Of a stretch of DNA of 64,000 nt, positions 1 to 14,027 are shown in pieces (position 1 is the stretch's first letter; the number at the start of each line of letters is the position of its first letter). The DNA comes from Liolophura sinensis (taxonomy: Eukaryota > Mollusca > Polyplacophora > Chitonida > Chitonidae), in NCBI RefSeq assembly GCF_032854445.1, contig NC_088302.1:49690046-49754045 (forward strand). The letters are read 5' to 3'. Made by a program: the position numbers and the translations under genes. The notes under the pieces were generated by a model that saw nothing but the letters and a program-made list of their open reading frames with translations, made no database searches and was not told the origin of the DNA.

Positions 1-361
1 TCTGTTTTGGATTAGAAAGGCATCTTTGCCAGACTCCCATGGGAGTCTGTTTATCACAGTAATATGTTATCTTGAATAAAATTCTAAGCCTTCCAGTGTG
101 TGACTTAAGGCGCTGTTGAGGTGTAGCTTGGCTCAGTTACTTTATCATATGCAGATTAAAAGATAAAAGGTTACTCCAAAAAGAATGTACCTCCATTGCA
201 GATATTAGATCTGAAATATTAGGTCATTTTAAGTAGGTATGTGTACTTTCACAAAAGTAGATGGTACTTGGATGAAGTTTTAAGATTCTTGATCTGGGAA
301 AGGAATGGAGATGACTAGTCCATATACATATATATGGATCAGTTAACTGAACAACAGTATA
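1..361. other. Non-coding, nothing recognised
   Basis: AT-rich sequence without a recognisable exon, RNA gene or repeat. It ends at the TA target site of the MITE that follows. Confidence 0.5.
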
Positions 362-587
362 CAAGGTGTCCCAGAAGTTGCACACCATCCAGGTCGAAGT
401 TGAATGCTTGAGTGGTGTGTTGCCCTATCTCTTCCAAACATAAAAACCAATTCAACTGTTTCTTGTACAGTTAGTTTATTAACCATAATTAACTCTGAAA
501 GAGAGAAAAAAATTTAAAACCAGTATTAAATCTGAAACACAGAAAAAAATGAAAATCAGGATGGTGCACGACTTCTGGGACGCCCTG
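362..587. mobile_element. Mariner-like MITE (non-autonomous DNA transposon remnant)
   Basis: The two ends are inverted repeats of about 29 bp. The left end reads CAAGGTGTCCCAGAAGTTGC and the reverse complement of the right end reads CAGGGCGTCCCAGAAGTCGT; about five mismatches occur over 31 bp including the flanking TA. A TA dinucleotide lies on each side (360-361 and 588-589), as expected for a Tc1/mariner target-site duplication. The interior (about 170 bp) has no transposase reading frame. The length and structure fit a MITE mobilised in trans; assignment to mariner rests on the TA target site and the GGTGTCCCA-type terminus and is an inference. Confidence 0.7.
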
Positions 588-3288
588 TACATCTAATATA
601 TTGCCAGAAAGAGGTGCAGTAATGCTTCTAATATTTTGGATGGATGCTAAGTAGCACTGAAAGCAAAGAATTACATTTCTCTCCCACTTCTTTAGAAAAG
701 TACATGTAAAGATATGAATATGTTGTTCATTGGATTGATTAACCACATGAAAAAAGAAAGAAATATATTGGCTGTATATATGTATTTTGGTTAGAAAGAG
801 CAGACCATGTGCCCCAAGAATTAGGGTTATATGTACAAACTGATAGAAGATTCCCTATCCTCCCCTGCTGCATTGGAGAAGGTGTATTTTAAGAAGAAAA
901 TTTCCTTGTATACATAACTATGGTGTTACTGACAATGGAATGTGGTTAGGTTTGAGCATGATTATATGCAATAACACAAATTTGCATCATTAATAGTTGA
1001 TTGGCAAAGTACACGTTTAGGATTGGCGCTGGAATGATATTGTGAAGACCTCATCTATCTTCTGACATAACAGGCCCTGTATGTTAATGACTTTCAAAAA
1101 AGATGTGTGCAGTGCAGATTTAGTGTGATACGGTAATTTCATAATGGGTTTCTCCTAACTTGTTACGTAATATGCTGCAATACATATATGTCAAGTGGAT
1201 TCAAGAAGAGAGAGATGATGTGCCTTAAACCAGTCTTAAGTGCTGGCTGAGTGCAGTTGAGTTGCTGTGTGAACCTGTACATTTGAGCTTGGCTATGGCA
1301 GGAAGGTCATGAAGATAGTCCACCAAATCTTACATAACAGATTTGTGAGGCAGTGTCTGGCTGCGCCCAGTGCCCCTTGTTAAGAGTGTCACTATTGATC
1401 AGTTCAAACTGACAGAAAATCACTAAGTTGGCGTGAGGCCGTTGGTTACGACTGCAGGAAGACCCACCATCCCCGTTCACAGGGTAGAGGCAAGAAAGTG
1501 GCATTTTCAGCCAAATCTCGTTACGGACCGGTGATAGCCGAGAAAAGATTACAGTGATGGAAATGATTGGAGCAAAAAGAGGCTGAAGAAACCTCATCTG
1601 GCTCGGTATCCGCAGTTTCCAAAAAGCAATTCGCTTTAGCGTTCAGCCACCGATCATAGATTGCAGCGGTAATTGGGAGCTGGGGATTACTAACAGCACG
1701 TAAAAGTGCATGCGGTTTGTTTGGTGCTATAAATGACGATTATAAATTATATTATCGTTTAAGCCGTAATACACATGATGTTGTTGTTGACAAAAAGACC
1801 CTTCATTGCCCATCAGTAATCACAGCATGCAATTAAACCTTATTGGTTGTCTGTGCTATAACTATCAGGATTATACTGACTAACAAAGTTATTTTGATGA
1901 ATGCGTGAGCCACCAAATGAGAACCTTGATGATAAGACATGTACTTGTATATGAGATAACAAGCTTATATACTGGCCATATTTATTGTGGCTCATCTATT
2001 GGCAGTGATGCTACTTCTGCGTGTTAACCATTCTTCCAATTAGTGAATTATCAGCGGCTGCTTAAGCACTTTCTGTTCTCTTCAGTCAGATCCTTTGGCA
2101 CAAATAAATTATGTTGGAGCTTTTTCTGTTACATTAAGCTCAAGATGAGCATAAATCAGACCATTACCAGAGACTGGAATGTCCTGAGAGTAATTCTGCC
2201 ATTAGGTCCTGCCTGTTTTCAGACCACCCAGCAAGACACACTCGATACTGTTTCTTCAACCACTGCTGGGAGAACCTCACCTGACTCTCTTGGAAAATGT
2301 TATTAATGACATCTACTGAGTGTCGTGTTGCTCTAGAAGGAATGGGATTGAGGCACTGCGCCTGCTGCAGATGGCTCTTCCTGTGTGTCTCTTCCCCTAA
2401 TGATCACCTTTTTTTTTTTGCTTTTGTCTCACAATGTAATAGCCACCACCCTTCCTTTGATTTGTAAAGGAATTTTTGTGGTTGCACAGATATTGTAGTA
2501 AGATGGCATTTTCATGCATATATGTCACATTTGAGATGTGAGCAAATAACATGCTTTTAAAAAGAAGACAAGATCTAGGTTTATTTCACAAAGTTAAGGC
2601 AGTGCTAGGGCAATACCTGTCTTGTTGGACAGGTTGATTTGATTTGTGCAGACTTATGCACGATTACATTACTGTCAGATAGGATTTAGTGTGCCTGGCT
2701 TCACTCTAACCTGTGCGGCTCTTGACAGCATCCCCTGCTTGCCTGTGATGTGTGTACTGATTATATGAGAGGCACCATGCGTTATCACATGCTGGAGATG
2801 TCCTGATTAGAAGACGCGATATGTACTGCCCTGTAACTTATCTTAATATCTTTGGTGTATACAGTGTATAAGCAAATAAATAATCACCGCTAAAAGGCAA
2901 TATGTTATGTAGTTTAACACATGCCCAGCCACCCAATGTCTTGTAACATTTTGCATTCAACATGTACATTGCATGAGAATATATTGAGAATATAGTGAAG
3001 AGGTAATATGCACTGTATTTACGCACCACCACATATAATTTCTTACATTATAACATTTACTCCTTATATATCATAAGCAACAATTCAAGTGAAGAAACAA
3101 ATAAATGTACTGTAATTTAATATAATTACCTTAATCTCTTTTGGGTTATAAACTGTGTATACATGTATATAAGCAATTATACAAGTAAATTAAGAAGAAA
3201 TATGTACTGTACATTAACATAAATTATCTTCATCTCTTAAAATTCGGGTACATACATTGTATAAAGGAAATGATACTTGTGAATAGCA
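588..3288. other. Non-coding stretch with a CpG-rich patch
   Basis: There is no recognisable coding exon. Between about 1400 and 1700 the CpG density rises (roughly 15 CpG in 280 bp by eye) against a CpG-poor background. Open frames here (for example a 96-codon frame on the minus strand at 1307-1597) resemble no family I know. The patch could be an exon, promoter or old repeat. The last 300 bp are AT-rich and lead into the 80-bp array. Confidence 0.4.
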
Positions 3289-4010
3289 AAAGTTTCTATA
3301 TTTTACCATGATCTGTTTACATTTTGATGTATACATGTACAAGTGATGAGGCAATACATGTATTTTTATATTTTTACCATGAACCATCTAATATGTTTAT
3401 ATTTTGATGTATACATGTACAAGTGATGAGGCAGTACATGTATTTTTATATTTTAGTCATGAACCATCTAATATGTTTATATTTTGATGTATACATGTAC
3501 AAGTGACGAGGCAATACATGTATTTTCTATATTTTACCATAAACCATCTAATATGTTTATATTTTGATGTATACATGTACAAGTGACGAGGCAATACATG
3601 TATTTTCTATATTTTACCATAAACCATCTAATATGTTTATATTTTGATGTTATACATGTACAAGTGATGAGGCAATACATGTATTTTCTATATTTTACCC
3701 ATAAACCATCTAATATGTTTATATTTTGATGTATACATGTACAAGTGACGAGGCAATACATGTATTTTCTATATTTTACCATAAACCATCTACTATGTTT
3801 ATATTTTGATGTATACATGTACAAGTGACGAGGCAATACATGTATTTTCTATATTTTACCATAAACCATCTACTATGTTTATATTTTGATGTATACATGT
3901 ACAAGTGACGAGGCAATACATGTATTTTCTATATTTTACCATAAACCATCTACTATGTTTATATTTTGATGTATACATGTACAAGTGACGATGTATTTTC
4001 TGTATTTTAA
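3289..4010. repeat. Minisatellite, 80-bp unit, about 9 copies
   Basis: The marker AAGTGAYGAGGCAATACATG recurs at 3341, 3421, 3501, 3581, 3662, 3743, 3823 and 3903, with a truncated last copy at 3983. The spacing is 80 or 81 bp. Units contain TATTTTGATGTATACATGTA followed by the marker, and differ at a few positions (ATGAACC/ATAAACC; CTAATATG/CTACTATG). The left-most copy is the most diverged. Because 80 is not a multiple of three, minus-strand frames cycle through three peptide versions; they are by-products of the repeat, not genes. Confidence 0.95.
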
Positions 4011-7000
4011 GATGAATGACCTCACCCTCTGACATTTTGATATACAAGTATGCTAGTGAAGTAATTTTGGTGACCTTCAACGGACACAAACTGCCACTGG
4101 AGAAGCATCGACTCGCTTATTGTCTCCAAACTGAGCCCCACAAAGAGAGAGAGTTGGGATCTTCAAATTGCTCAAACCTCTTCTGGACAAGGTCAGATAT
4201 TCTTGATAGAGGGTGTTCTTTAGAGGGTGACCCTGTCTGCTACTGTTACTTTCATCATTGGCTTGCCAATGTTACCATGTTACAGCTATCAGGTAGTCCA
4301 TATGCATGAACAGTCTGTCCTGCCTTGTCTAGGACATGTCATAAAAGCTGACAGGCGTCCTGGTGAGGTTTTATGAGGCAGTGATCCAGTAAAAGGCAGC
4401 TGTCATTTCTGGTGAGTTGGTCAACATACAAATATTGCACCCAGCCAGGAAAGGCAATCACAGGCTTTACATGATCCCCATTACTTCAAGCAAGGTGATT
4501 TGAGCTCATCAGAATCAGCCCAGACCAAGCGGCCAAACTGCCTCTACCAACTGCCATTGAGAAGAGAACTTCAGACAAATTACATGTATAAAGCCTGGTT
4601 TAAGCTCACATATATCTTAGAAACATAATCTGGTTTGTATGGTTTTGTTTGTGGGTTTTTTTCCCCTTTTGATATATATATATTTTTAAAAGCAGAAGTC
4701 TTTCTTTACATTCAGTTTTGTTTTGATCATGGATGTTGCATCTTCAACCCAATGGGCTTCACGTGTAGCACCCATGCATCCTTTGAACATTAGTAGTTGC
4801 TATGGTTATCAGTTATGATCAAGAGGAAAGGCCTAAGTCATGGATATATTAAGAAACATCATGGCATCAAAGCCATTTTCGCTTCCTTCAAGCAAAATGT
4901 ATATGATGCATCAATGTTGGTCAGTTGATACGGTGGCCATATTGAATTCTAGCGCTGTGTGTCTAGACAACTAGAGGAGTTAAGTGAACATCAGCACAGT
5001 GATACTTTATTAACCAGTGTTATCTATTTAATACAGGCTCAAAAAATGATTGTTTCCCAACATTTTCATTTCAGTTCCAAATATCACATTTTGTGAGATC
5101 CTGCTAAGCTTACAAATTGTCCCATGGAGCATATAATGATATTTAACATTAAACTAGTTAACTGAAAACTGGTTTGATAGCCATAACACCATTATTGTTG
5201 CTTAATTCTTTCAGTTAATCTTAAGCCCAGCGTAGCAATACACAATTAATCTATTAGCTGAAAAGTGAACTGTTCAAAATTTTTTCTTTATTGGAAACAT
5301 TTAGACAATTTTGCCCCATTGGAAATGCTGATCTTTAAGGCTGTGTTCATATATTTGGTACAGTTGAAAGATTTCTTTGTTTCATCAGATGTGCTCTCGA
5401 AATGGTTGCTGGTATTCCGTATTCTTTGAAAGCTACATGTGGATACATTTGTTTAGGCTCTGCTTTTGAACATATGTCGGTGCTCAACTTTTAAATTCAG
5501 GCAAGAATGAAAATTCGCAAATTATTATATAATAATATGGTTTATGTGTTAATATATGACAGTTCAATTTTCAGAATGATATTCCAACATACATGTACCC
5601 TTTTGTTAAACAATGCATTTTCTAAAGTGCTGAAATAAGGTTGTCTTCAAAAACAATTTGTACTCTTATGATTCATGTAGAGAAAAGATATGTTTTTAAC
5701 AGCTGCAGTATGGCAAACTGTTTTATGCAGTAAGCAAAGTGTTACAAACTTTCTGACAATATCAGTCTTCCAAAGCCTGGCCTACTACTGAACAAATAAT
5801 ATACAAGAGCCTTTGAGTGTATACATGGCTCTTGGGGTACATCTGGTGGCGGCACTAAATATTGTGACTAGCCTGATGTTTATCAGTTGAGAGAGGCTCC
5901 ACAGTGTTTATCTGGCACTCATCCCCCTAGTGGCCATTTCCCTTTCCTGAATCTCCTTTCTTCTTCACTCTCATTACACCATTTTTTTGATTACCCTCCC
6001 CTCCACGCCCCCATATGATTACATAAATAAACAAAATATTTGAAAGATGAGATGTTAGGGAAGTATTAACAACACATTTAATCATAAAGAAGTAACAATG
6101 ACCGGATGGATGAGTCTTAGCCAAGCATTTTAGCCCTGGACCATGTCTGTAGGTTTGTGTGAGGGATGGCCCCACATCAAAAACACATCTGACAACCCCC
6201 AGCTGCTGCATGACTACATGCACTTATACCATTAGACCTTCCATAAAAAATTCTTTGTTGGAAGTTACCCAACACTATCAGAAATAATAGCATAAGTTTT
6301 TTTTCTAGCAAATGAAAAAAATAAAAATTTTAAGTACACTAAGAGTGGGGAAAAAAAGTAATGAAAAAAGAAATTCTGTCTGAGGCCCAGTGAAACTGTT
6401 TGGAAAGGGTGTAGTGGGTATGAGTTACCCTAATCAAACACTTGTTTAATGATGGCCTATAAACAGAGAGGTACACAGCCTAGAGTAGGACTGATCAGCA
6501 GCAAGCAATTTTTCTGTGAACCATGTATACATATAGTTTTAATCTTACCAACATGTAACGATATTTGTGAGAGCAATTATTAATTAACATGGTGAAGAGT
6601 GGTGCTGGAACCTTTGTAATAAAAGGTGAGGGGAGTTGCTGCTGTCATCTCATTTGTCAGATTGTCTCCTTTGTAAGGAGATAAAACTAGTTCCATATTC
6701 TGTTCCTTTGAGTGTAAATGGTAGGAGACTGAGTGTTGGATGGCACCATTACAATAAATAATATATTATTGTTCATCTGATAGTATCAGATGCAGTTCAA
6801 GTAGAAAGATCTTAGGAGAGATGGCGTTCCAGTAGTATATTAACCACAAAGTCAGTGCAGTCTTTTATGACATTTCAGCATCCAAATTAAAGTTCAGAAT
6901 CCATCGTCACAAATTGTAAACTTTCTACGAAGTAGGCTGTACATATGTATGTGAAGAAAGCATGTGAGAGGATACTGTTGTATATTAAAGAGCTCTCAAA

Positions 7001-8844
7001 TATGCTGAAAGAAACCCAGTTATTTCCTGATTTCTTTTGTCATTGAAATTTTCTCTGAGATGGGATAGACCTGTCATGAAACTATATACAATTACTTTGC
7101 ATGATTCTCTCTTTTACTATCTAAGTCCTTTTGAAGTTATGAATTGGATGTTGGACAATGCACATTAGATGCTGTCACTTCAGATCATTCCGTGTCAGGA
7201 GAGTTACCATACTTCTCAGTGATGATAGGATTTTTATGAGTGTCACTTTCATTCTTTAATGGTAATTCTTGTCTGGGGCGTGACATTTTTTCAATGAGAT
7301 AATTTCATGTGGCATCTTGTTTTGGCATTCATGTGGAGTTGCAGATTGTGTCATGATACTGCCCCAGTGTGACTCCTCCTCTGGCTCAGTGATCATCATG
7401 GAAGCTTTTAATGTAAGTATTTCATTAGATGCTATGCCTATCTAATGGCTGACAACCCATAAATTGAGTTCACCCTCCCATCTGTGAGTTAGATATTGGG
7501 ATCCTCTATCAGATTATTATCTTTGATAACTGGAGTGGATTTCCTGGTTGGAGTCTGCCACTGTTGCCTTTGCCCGCTTTCTGCCAGTATGTAAGCTCCC
7601 TCTACCCAAAAGCAAACCTTGTCAGATATAATATCTCCAGCCATTCAACCTTTGTTGGATGCAATGAACTCTAGTGTGTTTCTGGGTAGCTCAAACGGTG
7701 TGAAGCTCCATGCCATTTGACATCCCTTCATGTCATCTGTCATTCCTCAGAGCTCTTTCACTGGGGAACAAAATCCCTTCTGAAAGAGCAGTGTCAAAGT
7801 TTGTCCTGTACTGAGAGATAGGATTACTCCCAGGAACTCTGGCTGTGTCACCATGGAAACCATTAGCAAACTGTTGAGATGACAAAATGTTTTGAGGCCT
7901 AACCTTGTGTCCAGAGCTAATGGTTAAATGCCCACTCATGTATTACTGGTTGTTCTGGAGTTCTAATGGTTTGGGGTTGGTAATGCTGCCTTCTCACCTG
8001 TCCTTGTCAGCTCTCCTACTGCCCTGTTTACCCTGGCTCTCACTGGCCCCCTCCTCCTCTTCTGCCTGATGATGGAAGCCCAAGAAGCAGTAATACGCCC
8101 CCAAGTGATTTCTGTGAAATCATGTTACACCAATAAAAACGTAAACATGATAGAGAGAGTGAGGGGAGGCTGATAAGGCTGCTAAAGCTACAGCTGGGAA
8201 GCCAGGATATAACCCTGGTACTGGCTATACATCCCAGCCAGCTGCTAAGGCACAGTTGCCATCTTGATGCTTTAAGGAGACCAGTTTTGAATTCTGGGGT
8301 GGAATTGGCTGTATAATCCTGACCAATCCCATTTCCTTGACTTTTCCTGAGAACTGTTTGCATTGGTCTGCCTTTCACTGACACATGAAGAAGGGGAGTT
8401 TTAAGGAAGACTGTTTTGGGATCAATGGGGATACAAGTCATACCAGGATAAGTGAGGAGCCTTGTGCAGACCTATACTCTGCATGTCACATATCTTTTGT
8501 CCATAGGATTGGAATTTAAAATTTTTGGCTGTGGTTTTTTTTTTATTTTTGTGGACTAGTGGTGTTGTAAGGGATTGTGTCAAACTGCATGATTAATGTC
8601 TTCAAAGGAACAGCTGAGCCAGAAGTGCTCATATTGAGCTTGTTTGCTCAAAGCTTCTCTGCAAATCCGAGTGTTTAAGGAGCTGTTAAAGGGCTTCCAA
8701 TGACACATTCGCCTCACCATCACATCGTGAATGACTAGCCTAAAGGTGAGTGGAAATGAATTTCTCTTCAGCGTTCTATCAAGTTATTAGACCTGTCATG
8801 TTTGAATGCATATAGGCATCATGAGTAACAATATATCACAGATG
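4011..8844. other. Non-coding, no recognisable gene
   Basis: AT-rich sequence with only short, unrecognised open frames (the longest is 133 codons on the minus strand at 8040-8441, with no family resemblance). No RNA gene or clear transposon was found. Confidence 0.45.
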
Positions 8845-9030
8845 GTGTGCCAAGATAGTTGTTCTCACATGAATCAGTGATTTTTTTTTTCATTTCTACA
8901 TTACAACAATATCGCTTATTAGGACATGTCATTGCTGTGTGCCAAGATAATTGTTCTCACATGAATCAGTGATTTTTTTTTTTTCATTTCTACGTTGCAA
9001 CAATGTTGCTTATTAGGACATGTCATTGCT
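8845..9030. repeat. Tandem duplication, 92-bp unit, 2 copies
   Basis: The block that begins GTGTGCCAAGATA and ends GGACATGTCATTGCT occurs at 8845-8936 and again at 8937-9030. The copies differ by a few substitutions (for example ACATTACAACAATATCG against ACGTTGCAACAATGTTG) and by the length of an internal T tract. This is a recent local duplication. Confidence 0.93.
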
Positions 9031-10009
9031 GTTCATTAGAATTCACTTATTCTTTAAATCGACAAAGCGCTTTGCCAGGATAGAAATGGTTTTCTCAGAA
9101 TCTATCTAGGCTTCAAAGAAACAGATTTCACACAAGACAACAATAATCCACCTTCGCATGACTCTCTACAGCTCCCTGGGTTGTCTACTATAAATGTTGG
9201 CCTATTGCTGTCACAGACAGAATACATAATGATTCTGTGTGTCTTCACACTCAGTTCTCGTGGAATATCTTTGTATTCAGCTCTATACTGACAGCTTTCT
9301 CATTTCTGTTTCACGACCAGTTCCCATAGGAATCCTTAAGGGATATTGGGTTTATCTGTACTAGAATTATTTTCCATTCGTTTGAAGTTGAAATGACAAT
9401 TTTCTCTTGTTAACCATTGTGTAAAGGAGTGTGAGTACAACTGAGTTGTACAGGTTATTTTTAGTGTTATTATTATAATCTTGTCAGTTTTGTGGTATGA
9501 CAATTTTTTGGTTTTGAAAATTGTTCGTGCTTGAATCGGAATTTATATTTTCTCAAAAAGTTTATGATGCAAACTCTGTGGCTGGTGAGAATGGGTTGTG
9601 ATTGCTGGGTTATGATTCTTGTCTTTCAATAGTCCAAACACATCAGGCAATGGTTCAAGCCCTACTTTGCGTGGACCAGGAAATTTTGAGATTAGATAAG
9701 GTATGTGTTTCAAATTTACATTAAACATACAGTCTATTTACAACCTACAGCAATCCATAAGCATGGTTCATCCTTGAGTGATGAACCTCCCATTATTTTG
9801 ATGAAACCTCAAAATTTGTAATAAATATATGAATTCTCCACTTTTCTAGGAATTAATTTGCACATGAGTTTTCAAAGTAAGCTTTTCGATAAGTGCTATT
9901 CACTGGAGAATGCAAGGCACAGTTTCAAGGTTTGCTAATTTATTTTGACAATAGAATTTCATCACACACTTTTGTGGTTTAACAATGATCTTTTTTAGCT
10001 CTAGGCTTG
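9031..10009. other. Non-coding, nothing recognised
   Basis: No coding exon, RNA gene or structured repeat was recognised. The base composition is the same AT-rich background. Confidence 0.4.
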
Positions 10010-10312
10010 CACACATGTAGAGTACAATATCATGAGGGGGATATTCCATCATTGATACCGTATGAGTGTATTCAGTGCCATAAATTACAAAATTCCTGGC
10101 TTAGTGTATTGTGTATGAGAATCGAAGTTAAACAAAACATTACAAAGGACTATCTCAAAAAGTACAGCATGTAATGACCTGAAGTTTCACTTGCCTATAA
10201 GCACAATGGCATAAGGGGGATGCTCCAAAGCTGATGCTCTGTGCACATTATTAATTACCATAAATTACCATATTCACGATTTCAGTACTGTATGTATTGA
10301 GTTTTGCATTCA
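10010..10312. repeat. Diverged tandem duplication, about 180-bp spacing
   Basis: The segment from about 10021 (AGTACAATATCATGAGGGGG) resembles the segment from about 10200 (AGCACAATGGCATAAGGGGG). The similarity continues through a shared CCATAAATTAC about 60 bp downstream in each. Identity is partial, so this is an old duplication. Exact boundaries are uncertain. Confidence 0.55.
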
Positions 10313-13300
10313 TGTGTCTCCTACAGGCGAGCTCTTGGGTTGCTTTGTACAAAATTTAGGTTTTATCTGCTTCTGGCAATTTCAAAACCTGACACAAAAA
10401 TACAACTGGAGAGTATAGAACCTTGCTAATGCTGAATCATCCAGCAATTAATTTTATATGAGACTTGAAATTGTGTTTTCTGCTAATGTATGTGTACTGT
10501 GTAATGGAACTAGAGCCTGGTAGAAATGTTGTTAAGGTGTATAATATGATATCCCCTGGTATGGATACATGTAAGTCATCTCCTTCAGAGAAAGACCAAA
10601 GGGCATCTGGTCTAGAGATAAGAATGTATACACTGGACACTCTAATATTAGATCCTACAGGCAGATATTAAACTCATATGATATGATAAACTCAGGTGAT
10701 ATTTCGTCAAAAAGCTTCAGGACAGTTAAATGGGAGACTTGATATATTTAGTGATGTAATATGTATGTGTGCTGAGCTCATCTTTATACAATCAATTTTC
10801 AGTGGTACATGTATATTTGATGATTTAGACTTTTCTACTGTTTTTTCTTTTCCATAATGATACAGCAGGTGCATTTTTTCTTCTGTCCAGGACGAGAGAG
10901 AACCTAATAAAGTATTCTTGCTCAGACTCATCAGTACTCATCAGTCCAGTTGGTTCTCAGGAGCCATTCTCAGACTATATTATCTTCACCAGTTTTTATG
11001 TGTATTTGCTCAGTGCTTAAAATTATAGTATTGAACATGTGTGTGGATATCTATGTATTTCGAATATAACAGTGGGTATAAGAGTTGGCCAAATGCAAAT
11101 TGACCTTCTCTGAGTTTTTATATTCTCATGAAAACGTTGTTGAGTATAATGTTGTTTTAGCTGTTAAACAATATACATGGTTAAGATGTAAACAAATTGA
11201 TCAAGTTCCGAGTGTTTCCTTTAATCCCCCATGTATAACTGTGCAAATTATAGAAAGAAGTTCGTCAATCAGTCAGGCTGTCCATTAATCAAGGGTTTGC
11301 AGTCCTGCCGAGTTGTGGGCCGTGTGATTATGAATCTCTGAATACATGGGCTTCTTTTGATAGTCAGAATAACCCTATATAGCCTGGATGCCCAATACTG
11401 GGGCTTTAGCAAATTGTTGTAAATACAGAACAGAACTACTGTTATCAAAGTGATTGTATCCATTCTCTGCACTCCCTATTGTGAGACTGACAAAAAGCAT
11501 GTGTTATTTGTTTTGGATGAAAATGTATTTTTTCCATCTAACCAATCCAAATGTCATTGAAATGAAGTATTTTTGAAGTATGCATCTATTCCAGAACTTA
11601 TTTAGATGCATACATTTCCATAAAAGTTCTAGCCTTTGCATTGTTAGATGCTGACATATGCATTAGAACAAAGACCCAACTACAGTACCTTCACATACAG
11701 AGAAGAAAGCATCGTAAAAGCTTAAAAGAGCTGTATTTGTTTGCCAACCTCAATCTAGCGATTTGTGTGTCCTATGAATGCAAGCTTGAAGGAAAGTGTT
11801 CTGAAAGAAGAAAAAAAAGGGAAACTACTGAAGAAAAAGTTGCTGAGTATTGATTACTGGGTGTTGATGTTGCATGGTGTGTTACAAAGTAATTCACTGG
11901 TACTGTTTGCTGTCACACGCAGCCAGCTAGGTTTTAATGGAGTTGTAGTGAATGCTTAGTAAACCTTAGCGGGTAATGAATTATTGATGATGTCTACTGT
12001 CACGACACTCGTGGTTAGATGTGGGATTTGCTGACATTACAGCAATCAAAGGTGTCTCTGCTGCTTAAACATTTTCTAGCCCTGAAGATGGCAAATTGTA
12101 ATAAGATTAAATTTTATTAGACATATTCTTAGCTGAATAACACTGTGTCTGTTAACCCCAAGAGCATGCAAACTTGAAATACCAGAATAGTGTTGTGGAA
12201 CTCTTTGTGATGAGATGTTATGTTACTGACAATGTTGAAATTGTATTAGACTTCATAAAATATACATGTATGTGTATGTATATATTTATGTGAGATGTCT
12301 AACCCGGTGTGTTTCAGATCTACACTGCCTCTCTACAGCATTATCACAGTCCCTTTACCTGCAGACCATAGCATCTGCGACAGAATGAATATAGTACAAA
12401 GTATGATGGACATTTGTGGTGACAGAAAAAGTGTCTTATGTATATGAAGCTTTGTGACTAACCTTTTGAAGCCGGCTAAACATGTGGTACAGGGAAAACA
12501 CATTATGACCAGTGGACTATGATTTTGAGGTGTGTTATCAAACCCCTACACCTTCACACTCTTGAAAAAGTGTTTATACATGCCTGGTATAATCAGGTTC
12601 AAATAATTTGCTAAATTAAGACATGCAACTCTTTCTCCTGGTCTTCGGCAAGAGGTGTAATTAGCACATACCTGCTCAAAAACAAGGACGAAGGTTTAAT
12701 TTACATGGCATCTGTTCTTTACCATTGATATTTACTTTATTTCTTTGTTTCTTATTCCACCCATTGATGTAATTGTTTTTACAATTTTGAAGACAGGGGC
12801 TAGACTCTAGCCTTCTCACACCAAAGTAGATATACATGTATTTATCATATGACCGTTACCCAACTGATACAGAGGCATTATATATTTTTCCATATATGCA
12901 TCCTCTCAAAAGAGGAACTACTTTCAATGTTTACATTCAAATCGCCCTCTTCTGAGAAAAGCCCTGAACTAACATTGGAATTTGGTGTGACGTTTCTACG
13001 ACAACAACATCAAATTGTAAGGAAAACACATTTAATGGTTTTCTTTTTTACACTTAAGGAAACGACAAGCATGTTCCCTTCAACCTTGGGGAAATTATGG
13101 AACTTTCAAGACAATGACCGCGTCAGTTGGTTCATTGCGCCACGATAAAGGTTCAGTGCTCGTTCTGAAAATTTCAGATCAGTGGCTGCACAGCCGCATG
13201 AGGATGATATCTTCAATAAATGTAGACTTTACATCACTGTTGTAGAGCCAAACTTTCAGTCCAGTCCTCATAGTCATGTACTGTAGCCATTCCTTTCAAA

Positions 13301-13948
13301 CAAGATGTGATTTTAAACCATACTGCATGTTGAAACTTTGCTAGCATAACCCACGGATTCCCATGGCGTAGGGATTTGACTACGCTTTGTGAAGTGACGA
13401 CCTTGTAATAATCTAAGCTCGTGAATGTTCACTGTATTGACTTATTTTAAATAGTTTGCAATTGAGAAAAATGAAATAGAAATTTAAATTACATAATCAT
13501 ATTCAAGCTGAAGAAATTTTACTGATTTATAGATGAACTATATTTTGTTGGTACTGGTTTCTAATTGTAGCCATTCGGTCTGTTGATTGATGAAAACCTG
13601 TGTGTGTTTTGACAACTTATTACACAAAAGTAAAGATATATGATAAATATACTTATCATACAAGTGCATGTTCCACGATGTTTTATCAGCTCTTGTTGTC
13701 TCAGGTCAGCCTGTCGTATCAGTCGAGCTCGAAGAGTGACAACTCTAGCGGATCGCACACTGTTACGATAGCCTCTATATATGCATATATATTCACTGAC
13801 TTGTTGGGATTGATAATAGTCTCTTTGGTTTCCGTTTTAAGGTAAAAATAAAAATGTTAAAATATTTTTCATTTTTCTCTGTAATATACATTTAAAATGA
13901 TGTTGGAAGTAGTAAAATGAGTATATGCATTTTAATACAATTTTAATT
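10313..13948. other. Non-coding, nothing recognised
   Basis: There are only short open frames without family resemblance. No RNA gene, repeat array or transposon end was identified. Confidence 0.4.
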
Positions 13949-14027
13949 GTATGTGTGTATGTATGTATGTGTGAATGTGTGTATGTATGTATGTATGTGT
14001 GTATGTATGTATGTATGTATGTATGTA
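13949..14027. repeat. ATGT/GTAT tetranucleotide microsatellite
   Basis: About 79 bp of (GTAT)n and (GTGT) variants, interrupted by one GTGTGAATGT. Open frames read through it on both strands only because the repeat lacks stop codons in those frames. Confidence 0.95.

Noticed and set aside
3534-4089. Minus-strand repeat peptides of 100 and 77 codons
   Set aside because: They are translations of the 80-bp array; the frame shifts with each unit and no homologue is recognised.
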